Below are positions 1 through 6,715 of a DNA stretch of 64,000 bases, piece after piece (the first letter of the stretch is position 1; each line of letters starts with the position of its first letter). This DNA is from Streptomyces sp. NBC_01255. GTDB lineage: Bacteria > Actinomycetota > Actinomycetes > Streptomycetales > Streptomycetaceae. The DNA lies in assembly GCF_036226445.1 (NCBI RefSeq), contig NZ_CP108474.1, positions 2,170,001-2,234,000 of the forward strand. The letters are read 5' to 3'. Made by a program: the position numbers and the translations under genes. The notes beneath the pieces were generated by a model that was given only the letters and a program-made list of their open reading frames with translations, was not told the DNA's origin and did not search any database.

Positions 1-110
1 GACAGCCCGCACGCTGTCCAGATGCTTCGGAATCCCTCTGGACGCACCCGAGTTGGCACTCTCCCCCACGCTCTTCGACGAGCCGGATCACGCCACCCCG
101 CCGCCCCTCC

Positions 111-806
111 CTACCGAACCGCGGCCCGCCCGGCCGGTACGTCGCGGCCGTCGGCCCAGAGGGAGCGCACATGGCCGAGGTGGCGGCGCATGCAGGCCTC
201 GGCGCCCCGGGCGTCACCGGCCAGCATCAGGTCGAGGAGTTCGAGGTGTTCCTCGGCGGAGGAGACGAGCTTGCCCGCCTCGTCCAGGCCGGTCAGGCCG
301 TAGAGGCGGGAGCGCTTGCGCAGTTCCCCCACCGTCTCGACGAGTCGCTCGTTTCCGGACAGCGAGAGCAGGGCGAGATGGAAGCGTCGGTCGGCCTCCA
401 GGTAGCCGATGAGGTCGTGTTCCCTGGCGCGGGAGACGATCTCCTCGGCCACCGGCCGGAGTTCCTCCAGCTCGTCCCGGGAGGCCTTCCGTGTGACGCG
501 GCCGATGGTGGGGACCTCGATGAGGGTCCGCAGTTCGGTGAACTGGTCGAGGTCCCGTTCGCTGACCTCGGTGATACGGAATCCCTTGTTGCGTACGGGC
601 TCGACCAGGCCCTCGCGGGCCAGGTCGAGCATCGCCTCGCGGACCGGGGTCGCGGAGACGCCGAGGTCGGCGGCGAGCCCGGGGGCCGAGTAGACCTGAC
701 CGGGGCGGAGTTCGCCGGCGATCAGGGCGGCCCGGAGGGCGTGCCCGACCTGGTCGCGGAGCCGTTCCTGCGCTCTCACGAGGCCGTACTGTTTCAGGTC
801 ACCCAT
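111..806 (-). CDS. GntR-family transcriptional regulator (FCD/FadR subfamily)
   Basis: A 231-residue regulator. The N-terminal winged helix-turn-helix spans about residues 10-80, with the typical GVSATPVREAML recognition region near 50-60. The C-terminal all-helical FCD ligand-binding domain covers about 90-215 and has the RRFHLALLSLSGN signature. The start follows a GGAGGG ribosome site. It is the last gene of the minus-strand operon containing the epimerase and the DHDPS-like gene, so it probably responds to a hydroxyproline catabolite and autoregulates the operon. A shared 12-base element (GTAMAATGTCAC) lies upstream of this gene and of the operon's first gene and is a candidate operator. 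The family call is secure; the ligand is inferred. Confidence 0.9.
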   Translation of the reverse strand: MGDLKQYGLVRAQERLRDQVGHALRAALIAGELRPGQVYSAPGLAADLGVSATPVREAMLDLAREGLVEPVRNKGFRITEVSERDLDQFTELRTLIEVPTIGRVTRKASRDELEELRPVAEEIVSRAREHDLIGYLEADRRFHLALLSLSGNERLVETVGELRKRSRLYGLTGLDEAGKLVSSAEEHLELLDLMLAGDARGAEACMRRHLGHVRSLWADGRDVPAGRAAVR

Positions 807-843
807 CGTGCGCCCTCCGAGAAGTCACGGAGGAGCATCGTAC

Positions 844-851
844 AATGTCAC
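844..851 (-). promoter_or_regulatory. Candidate GntR operator half-site upstream of the gntR gene
   Basis: AATGTCAC occurs here, in the context GTACAATGTCAC. The same element, as GTAAAATGTCAC on the opposite strand, occurs at 2859-2866 upstream of the DHDPS-like gene. Repetition of the motif upstream of the first and last genes of one operon suggests a binding site for the operon's GntR protein. No binding evidence is available from sequence alone. Confidence 0.35.
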
Positions 852-867
852 GTTTCCCTGGCGCGTC

Positions 868-1872
868 TCAGAGGAGGAACCCGGCGGGGAAGGGGTCGTC
901 GGGGTCGAGGAAGTACTGCGCGGTGCCGGTGATCCAGGCGCGTCCCGTGACCGTCGGGATGACCGCGGACACCCCGCCCACCTCGGTCTCGCCGACGAGC
1001 CGCCCGGTGAACTCCGTACCGATGAAGGATTCGTTGACGAAGTCGGTGTCGAGCGGAAGCCTGCCCCGGGCGTGCAGCTGGGCCATGCGGGCGCTGGTCC
1101 CGGTGCCGCAGGGGGAACGGTCGAACCAGCCCGGGTGGATGGCCATGGCGTGCCGCGAGCGGGTCGCGTCCGAGCCGGGCGCGGCCAGGTAGACGTGCTT
1201 CACACCGGCGAAGGCCGGGTCGAGGGGGTGGACCGGCCGGTCGGGGCCCGAGTTGATCGAGTCCATGACGGCGAGGCCGGCCGCGAGGAGGTCGTCCTTG
1301 CGGTCGCGGTCGAACGGCAGGCTCAGGGAGTCGAGTTCGACGAACGCGTAGAAGTTGCCGCCGTAGGCGAGGTCGTAGGTGACGGTGCCGAGGCCGGGCA
1401 CCTCCGTCTTGAGGTCGAGCCCGACGGAGAACGCGGGCACGTTGGTGAAGGTGACGGAGCACGCCCGGCCGTCCTCGACGCGGACGTCGACGCTGACGAG
1501 TCCGGCGGGGGTGTCGAGGCGGACGGTGGTGACGGGCTCGACGACCGGCACCATCCCGGTCTCGACGAGGACGGTCGCGACACCGATCGTGCCGTGACCG
1601 CACATCGGAAGCAGCCCGGACACCTCGATGTAGAGCACGCCGTAGTCCGCGTCCGGCCGGGTGGGCGGCTGGAGGATCGCACCGCTCATCGCCGCGTGAC
1701 CGCGCGGCTCGAACATGAGCAGGGTACGGAGATGGTCCAGGTGCTCGATGAAGTGCAGCCGGCGGTCGGCCATCGTGGCGCCGGGAATGACCCCGACACC
1801 ACCGGTGATCACGCGCGTGGGCATGCCCTCGGTGTGCGAGTCGACGGCGTGGAAGACGTGACGCGTACGCAT
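868..1872 (-). CDS. Proline racemase family; probable 4-hydroxyproline 2-epimerase
   Basis: A 334-residue member of the cofactor-independent proline racemase family. Both catalytic cysteines are present: C91 in MCGHGTIG and C255 in SPCGTGTS. This argues for a racemase or epimerase, because trans-3-hydroxyproline dehydratases replace one cysteine. The enzyme would interconvert trans-4-hydroxy-L-proline and cis-4-hydroxy-D-proline. The start has an AAAGGGA ribosome site. The DHDPS-like gene lies 48 bases upstream in the same operon, and the pair fits the hydroxyproline degradation pathway, in which a DHDPS-family enzyme deaminates pyrroline-4-hydroxy-2-carboxylate. The D-hydroxyproline oxidase step is not adjacent. 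Confidence 0.87.
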   Translation of the reverse strand: MRTRHVFHAVDSHTEGMPTRVITGGVGVIPGATMADRRLHFIEHLDHLRTLLMFEPRGHAAMSGAILQPPTRPDADYGVLYIEVSGLLPMCGHGTIGVATVLVETGMVPVVEPVTTVRLDTPAGLVSVDVRVEDGRACSVTFTNVPAFSVGLDLKTEVPGLGTVTYDLAYGGNFYAFVELDSLSLPFDRDRKDDLLAAGLAVMDSINSGPDRPVHPLDPAFAGVKHVYLAAPGSDATRSRHAMAIHPGWFDRSPCGTGTSARMAQLHARGRLPLDTDFVNESFIGTEFTGRLVGETEVGGVSAVIPTVTGRAWITGTAQYFLDPDDPFPAGFLL

Positions 1873-1920
1873 GGAGTCCCTTTCAGACGTACGGACGGAT
1901 GGAGGGTCGTGCGTCGGAGC

Positions 1921-2835
1921 TCACGCGTGCCCCTCGGCGAGGGCCTTCTCGGTCGCGGCGCGCACGGCGGCGTCCTGCGCGGGCGCCAGCGGCGGACGGG
2001 GCGCCCGGGTGGCTCCCCCATGACGTCCGGCGAGGTCCATGGAGAGCTTGATCGCCTGGACGAACTCGACCTTGGAGTCCCAGCGCAGGAGCGGGTGAAG
2101 GGACTTGTAGAGCGGGAGCGCGACGCCGAGATCGCCGGCGACGGCGGCCCGGTAGAGCGTGGCGCAACTGCGGGGCAGGGCGTTCGGATAGCCGGCGATC
2201 CAGCCGACCGCACCGGCGAGCGCCAGCTCCAGGAGGACGTCGTCGGCACCGATCAGCAGGTCGAGTTCCGGGGCGAGTTCGGCGATCTCGTACGCCCTGC
2301 GGACGTCACCGCTGAACTCCTTGACCGCGACGATGCTGCCGTCGCCGTGCAGGCGCGCCAGCACGTCGGGCGTGAGGTCGACCTTGGTGTCGAGCGGGTT
2401 GTTGTACGCGACGACGGGCAGGCCGACGGCGGCGACCTCGGCGAAGTGGGCGCGTACGGCCCGTTCGTCGGCGCGGTACGCGTTCGGCGGCAGGAGCAGA
2501 ACCGACGCGGCCCCGGCCTCGGCGGCCTGCTCGGCCCAGCGACGGGACTCGGCACTCCCGTACGCGGAGACGCCGGGCATGACCCGCGCCCCGTCACCCG
2601 CGGCCTCGACGGCGGTACGGACGACCCGGCCGCGCTCCTCGTCGGTCAGGGTCTGGTACTCACCGAGGGAGCCGTTCGGGACGACGCCGTCGCACCCGTT
2701 GGCGATCAGCCAGGCCACATGCTCGGCGTACGCGTCGTAGTCGACGGAACGGTCGTCACGCAGGGGGAGGGCGGTGGCGACCATGATGCCGCGCCATGGG
2801 TGGGCACGGTGCGCCGGGGCATGCTCGTGGGCCAT
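1921..2835 (-). CDS. DHDPS/NAL-family aldolase; probable pyrroline-4-hydroxy-2-carboxylate deaminase
   Basis: A 304-residue TIM-barrel protein of the dihydrodipicolinate synthase/N-acetylneuraminate lyase family. The Schiff-base lysine is K172 (VAVKEFSGD) and the conserved tyrosine is Y144 (VVAYNNP). It is first in a three-gene operon with a hydroxyproline-epimerase-like enzyme and a GntR regulator. A role in hydroxyproline catabolism, forming alpha-ketoglutarate semialdehyde, is therefore more likely than lysine synthesis. The start ATG follows an AGGGAG ribosome site. Other DHDPS-like aldolases acting on sugar acids cannot be excluded. Confidence 0.82.
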   Translation of the reverse strand: MAHEHAPAHRAHPWRGIMVATALPLRDDRSVDYDAYAEHVAWLIANGCDGVVPNGSLGEYQTLTDEERGRVVRTAVEAAGDGARVMPGVSAYGSAESRRWAEQAAEAGAASVLLLPPNAYRADERAVRAHFAEVAAVGLPVVAYNNPLDTKVDLTPDVLARLHGDGSIVAVKEFSGDVRRAYEIAELAPELDLLIGADDVLLELALAGAVGWIAGYPNALPRSCATLYRAAVAGDLGVALPLYKSLHPLLRWDSKVEFVQAIKLSMDLAGRHGGATRAPRPPLAPAQDAAVRAATEKALAEGHA

Positions 2836-2858
2836 GAAGAGACTCCCTTAAATGGTGT

Positions 2859-2866
2859 GTGACATT
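2859..2866 (-). promoter_or_regulatory. Candidate GntR operator upstream of the catabolic operon
   Basis: On the minus strand this reads AATGTCAC within GTAAAATGTCAC. It lies 24-31 bases upstream of the DHDPS-like start codon and matches the element at 844-851 with one mismatch over 12 bases. The position is consistent with repression at a promoter or leader. Confidence 0.35.
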
Positions 2867-2968
2867 TTACCGATCTGCGGTAGCGCCACAAGGGGGTGAC
2901 TGCCATGGTCAGACGGGCGTGCCCTCAGGGAATGGTCGGCCCGTTCACGGACCGATGCGCGCACCGAC

Positions 2969-3817
2969 TCACGGCGTGAGGACCGGGCGCGGCACGTTCC
3001 TGGGGTGGCCCGGGCGCTTCCACTCCCTCGGGTAGCCGACCGACACCTCCTCGAAGCGCACGCCGTCGTGCACGGTGGTCCGGGGGATGTGGAGGTGGCC
3101 GTAGACGGCCACCGCGGTGTTGAACCGGCGGTGCCAGTCCGCCGTCCGCTCCGTCCCGCACCACTGGGCGAACTCCGGATAGTGCAGGATCCGCGTGGGT
3201 TCACGAAGCAGGGGCCAGTGGTTGACCAGGACAAGCGGGACGTCGGGGTCGCACTCCGCGAGGCGCCGCTCGGTGAGGGCCACCCGCGCCGCGCACCAGT
3301 CCTCGCGGCCCGCGTACGGGTCAGGGTGCAGGTAGAACTCGTCGGTGCACACCACCCCCGCCTCGTAGGCCTGCTCGAGCGACTCCGTCTTGTTCGCGGC
3401 CGTCGGCGTGCGGAAGGTGTAGTCGTACAGCAGGAAGAGGGGCGCGACGCGGACCGGGCCGCCGTCGCCCTCCCACAGCGCGTACGGATCCTCCGGGGTG
3501 AGCACGCCCAGGCCGCGGCAGACGTCCACCAGGTACTCGTACCGCTCGACGCCCCGCAGCTGGACCGGATCCTCGTTCGGCGTCCACAGCTCGTGGTTGC
3601 CCGGACTCCAGATCACCCGGGCGAACCGCTCACTGAGCGTCCGCAGGGCCCAGATGATCTGCTCGGACATCTCGCCCACGTCACCGGCGACGATCAGCCA
3701 GTCGCCGTCCGACGAGGGGCGGAGCTCTTCGACGATCCGCCGGTTCTCCTCGTGGGCGACGTGCAGGTCGCTGATGGCGAGGAGCTGCGGCCGGCGATGA
3801 GAAGAGTTGCTCTCCAT
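2969..3817 (-). CDS. Calcineurin-like metallophosphoesterase
   Basis: A 282-residue cytosolic metallophosphoesterase. The metal-binding blocks appear in order: SDLHVAHEEN near the N-terminus, IVAGDVGE, SPGNHELW, VNHWPLL and YGHLHIPR. These give the Asp, His and Asn ligands of a dinuclear metal centre. I start at the ATG at 3817, which has an AAAGAGG ribosome site. The longer frame to 4057 would overlap the upstream methyltransferase and has no family-like sequence. The gene lies 80 bases downstream of the PrmC-related gene, across an unusual stretch of near-decamer repeats. The substrate cannot be deduced. Confidence 0.85.
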   Translation of the reverse strand: MESNSSHRRPQLLAISDLHVAHEENRRIVEELRPSSDGDWLIVAGDVGEMSEQIIWALRTLSERFARVIWSPGNHELWTPNEDPVQLRGVERYEYLVDVCRGLGVLTPEDPYALWEGDGGPVRVAPLFLLYDYTFRTPTAANKTESLEQAYEAGVVCTDEFYLHPDPYAGREDWCAARVALTERRLAECDPDVPLVLVNHWPLLREPTRILHYPEFAQWCGTERTADWHRRFNTAVAVYGHLHIPRTTVHDGVRFEEVSVGYPREWKRPGHPRNVPRPVLTP

Positions 3818-3841
3818 GGATGACCTCTTTCCCTTTTCACT

Positions 3842-3908
3842 CAGGCGGTGACAGGCGGCTACAGGCGGTGCCGGGCGATGTGCGGTGTCGAGCGATGTCA
3901 GGCGGTGT
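3842..3908. repeat. Degenerate 10-bp phased repeat (CAGGCGGTGN)
   Basis: Consecutive near-decamers: CAGGCGGTGA, CAGGCGGCTA and CAGGCGGTGC, then degenerate copies, and a further CAGGCGGTGT at about 3899-3908. The array fills the gap between the methyltransferase and the metallophosphoesterase and runs into the end of the methyltransferase. The one-helical-turn spacing could place bound protein on one DNA face, or it may simply be expansion of a short repeat. Confidence 0.5.
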
Positions 3909-4695
3909 CGGGGCGGCTCGCGATGATCACGGTGGCGTCCAGCTCGTCGTCGGTGGCCACCCGCGCGACCAGACCGGCGGCGGAGACCGCGGCCACGGCC
4001 TCGCCGGCCTGCCGCTCGCTCGCCTCGAACAGCAGGACACCGCCCGGAGCCAGCCACTCGGCCGCCTCGGCGACGACCCGCCGAAGGACCTCCAGACCGT
4101 CCGCACCCCCGTCGAGAGCCACGCGCGCCTCGTAGTCGCGGGCCTCGGCCGGCAGGAGCTCGATCTCCACGGTGGGCACGTACGGGACGTTGGACAGCAG
4201 GACGTCGACCCGGCCCTTCAGCCCGGCGGGGAGCGGCTCGAAGAGGTCACCCTCGTAGACCTCGCCCCCGGCCGGAGTCACATTGCGCCGGGCGCAGCGG
4301 ACGGCGGCCGGGTCGACGTCGGCTGCGTACAGCTCGACCTCGTCCAGGGCCGCGGCAAGGGCGACTCCCAGCGCACCGGAGCCGCAGCACAGGTCGACGA
4401 CGACCGCACGCGCCGGAGCGAGCTCCGCCGCCTGCCGGACGAGCGCCTCCGTACGCCGCCGGGGCACGAAGACCTCGGCGTCGACCTGGATCCGCAGGCC
4501 GCAGAATTCCGCGTAGCCGACGACGTGCTCCAGCGGCAGACCGACGACGCGCCGCTCGACCATGTCCTCCAGCTCAGCGACGTCACCGGCCGCGGACATG
4601 ATCATCTCGGCCTCGTCCTCGGCGAAGACGCACCCCGCGGTCCGGAGCCGGGAGACGATGGCGGATACGGAGTGGTCCAGCGAAGGAATCGACAT
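3898..4695 (-). CDS. PrmC/HemK-related class I methyltransferase, putative protein N5-glutamine methyltransferase
   Basis: A 265-residue SAM-dependent methyltransferase. It has the Rossmann glycine motif VVDLCCGSGALG, the acidic AADVDP loop, and SNVPYVP where PrmC has NPPY. The N-terminal helical region precedes the catalytic domain, as in PrmC. The Asn and Tyr that hold the glutamine amide are kept but the first Pro is Val, which fits the PrmC-related subgroup of unknown substrate rather than the release-factor enzyme itself. The start is placed at MSIPSLDH; an upstream in-frame ATG adds 15 basic residues with no family match. Confidence 0.8.
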   Translation of the reverse strand: MSIPSLDHSVSAIVSRLRTAGCVFAEDEAEMIMSAAGDVAELEDMVERRVVGLPLEHVVGYAEFCGLRIQVDAEVFVPRRRTEALVRQAAELAPARAVVVDLCCGSGALGVALAAALDEVELYAADVDPAAVRCARRNVTPAGGEVYEGDLFEPLPAGLKGRVDVLLSNVPYVPTVEIELLPAEARDYEARVALDGGADGLEVLRRVVAEAAEWLAPGGVLLFEASERQAGEAVAAVSAAGLVARVATDDELDATVIIASRPDTA

Positions 4696-4894
4696 GTAGG
4701 CCTTTCGACGACAGAGATCACGAAGCAAAGGCCTCAACATTATCCGACGGACTCATCTCGCCCTTCGCCCAGACCAGTTGCGGATCGGACGAAACGCACC
4801 CGTCGACCGCACGCCAGGCTCCGCTTCCGGGCCGGTCCGCCGCCCACGGCTAAGGTGATCCGCGACGACGCCACGCCCGCCCAGGAGGTCACGA

Positions 4895-6715
4895 GTGGGG
4901 ACAGCCCAACCCCTCCCGATACGGGTACCGGTCGGGGAGGGATCCCAGCGATGGACGAGCCGTACCGTCCAGCGCCGGGTGCTGCTGGTCGTCCACAACG
5001 TCACCTCGGCCGGACGCCTGTCGGACCTGCTGCCGCTGTTCCACGACGACTTCCGCGTCCAGCTGCTGGTCACGTCGACGGGATCCTCCGCGTTCCAGGG
5101 CGGGCTCCGGGAGCTCTTCGCCGACCTGGAGCTTCCCGTGCTGCCGTGGGAACAGGCGCTTTCGACGCCGGTCGACCTCGCGATCTCCGCCAGCTTCGGT
5201 GGCGAACTCGCCCAGATCCCAGGCAATTTGTCCGTGATGTCACATGGTGTCGGATACACTAAGAGGCTGCACGAGCCACGAGCCACGAGCCACGAGCCAC
5301 GAGCCACGAGCCACGAGCCGACGTTCGGACTGTCGCCGGAGTGGCTTCTGGCCGAGGGCAAACCGTTCGTCGACGGCCTCGTCCTGTCCCACCCGGAACA
5401 ACTGGAGCGGCTGACCCGGGTATGTCCCGAGGCCGTGCCCTCGGCCGTACTCGCCGGTGACCCCTGCTTCGACCGCATGCTCGCCGCCCGTCCCCACAGG
5501 GACCGGTTCAGGCGCGCCCTGGGCGTACGCCGCGGGCAGCGGCTCGTCGTCCTGAACTCCACCTGGAACCCGGAGGGTCTCTTCGGGAGCGGCGGAGGAC
5601 AGGACGTCCTGCCCGGCCTGCTCCCCCGGCTCGCCGCCGAACTCCCCGCCGATGAGTACCGGCTGGCCGCCGTGCTCCACCCGAACGTCTGGCACGGGCA
5701 CGGACCCGGCCAGATCCGGGCCTGGCTGGACCGGGCCCGTCGCGGCGGGCTGAACCTGATCGACCCCGTCCACGCGTGGCGGCAGGCGCTCCTCGCCGCG
5801 GACCTGGTCCTCGGGGACTTCGGAGCGGTGACCTACTACGCCGCCGCGCTCGGAACCCCCGTGCTGCTGGCGGCGGACGGCAAGGGGAAACTCGACCCCG
5901 AGGCGCCGCTCGCGGGGTTCGTCCGGCACGCACCCCGGCTCGATCCGAACGCCCCCCTGCGCCCCCGGATGGAGCAGGTCCTGAGCGCTCATCGTCCGGA
6001 CGCCGCCGCCGCGGACTTCGTCACCTCGGACCCGGGCCGCTCGGCCGCGCTGCTGCGCCGGCACTTCTACACGCTGATGGAACTCCCCGAGCCCGAAGCG
6101 CCCGCGTCCCTGGAGCCGCTGCCGCTCCCGCCGTACGACCCCCCGAAGCTGACGGCCCCCTTGCGCGTACGGACGCGGGTCCAGGGACCGGAGATCGCGA
6201 TCGAGCGTTCCGCGGAGCACCCCTACGACCACTCCGGTACGTACGCGTCGCACCTCGCCGTGCACGAGGACACCCGCCACGCCGGAGATCTGGAACTGGC
6301 GGATGTGATCACGCGCGACGGCCGACCGGACGATCCGCGCCTGGGCGGTCCCGACCGGTGGACCGAGGAGGTCCTGCGGCTCCATCCGCACTGCGCGGCA
6401 GCCGTGTACGTGACGGGGCCGGACACCTGCACCGTACGCACCCGGGAGCACGGCGTGTTCCGGCTGACCGGCGACGTCGGCGCCGGGGCGGACGCGGATC
6501 CGGCGGCGTACGCGTCGTCGCTGTACACCTGGCTGGCGCACGGCGGGACGGTCCCCGAGCGAGGCGTCACCCTCCGGATGCGTACGGCAGCCGGGACGCA
6601 CCCGTTCACCGCCACCGCCTCGTCGGGCCGTACCGGGAGTCTCACCGAACGGCGGCCTCACAACGCCGCCGCAGACCCGCCAGGTATGTCAGGTGCGGAC
6701 GCGCGGCAGGGCTGA
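4895..6715 (+). CDS. CDP-glycerol glycerophosphotransferase-like (GT-B fold) protein with internal microsatellite
   Basis: A 606-residue protein starting at GTG behind an AGGAGG site. Residues 28-370 look like a GT-B fold related to CDP-glycerol glycerophosphotransferases: an N-terminal Rossmann-like half, SHGVGYTK, VVLNSTWNPEG, and the nucleotide-binding half with ADLVLGDFGAVTYYAAALGTPVLLA. The C-terminal 180 residues are an uncharacterised acidic domain. A peptide HEPRATS repeated twice, followed by HEP, is encoded by seven copies of a 7-bp unit and looks inserted before TFGLSPEWLL. The 3' end overlaps the convergent STAND ATPase gene by 74 bases. The enzymatic role is inferred from fold only. 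Confidence 0.65.
   Translation: MGTAQPLPIRVPVGEGSQRWTSRTVQRRVLLVVHNVTSAGRLSDLLPLFHDDFRVQLLVTSTGSSAFQGGLRELFADLELPVLPWEQALSTPVDLAISASFGGELAQIPGNLSVMSHGVGYTKRLHEPRATSHEPRATSHEPTFGLSPEWLLAEGKPFVDGLVLSHPEQLERLTRVCPEAVPSAVLAGDPCFDRMLAARPHRDRFRRALGVRRGQRLVVLNSTWNPEGLFGSGGGQDVLPGLLPRLAAELPADEYRLAAVLHPNVWHGHGPGQIRAWLDRARRGGLNLIDPVHAWRQALLAADLVLGDFGAVTYYAAALGTPVLLAADGKGKLDPEAPLAGFVRHAPRLDPNAPLRPRMEQVLSAHRPDAAAADFVTSDPGRSAALLRRHFYTLMELPEPEAPASLEPLPLPPYDPPKLTAPLRVRTRVQGPEIAIERSAEHPYDHSGTYASHLAVHEDTRHAGDLELADVITRDGRPDDPRLGGPDRWTEEVLRLHPHCAAAVYVTGPDTCTVRTREHGVFRLTGDVGAGADADPAAYASSLYTWLAHGGTVPERGVTLRMRTAAGTHPFTATASSGRTGSLTERRPHNAAADPPGMSGADARQG
5271..5319 (+). repeat. Heptanucleotide tandem repeat (ACGAGCC)7 inside a coding region
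   Basis: Seven uninterrupted copies of ACGAGCC (49 bases) lie inside the GT-B-like gene. Seven is not a multiple of three, so gaining or losing one unit would frameshift the remaining 465 codons, whereas changes of three units add or remove 7 residues (HEPRATS). Perfect heptamer arrays in coding DNA are typical of slipped-strand, phase-variable loci. Confidence 0.95.

Noticed and set aside
2969..4057. An N-terminally extended metallophosphoesterase
   Set aside because: The extra 80 residues overlap the methyltransferase gene and are Arg-rich without similarity; the internal ATG has a ribosome site.
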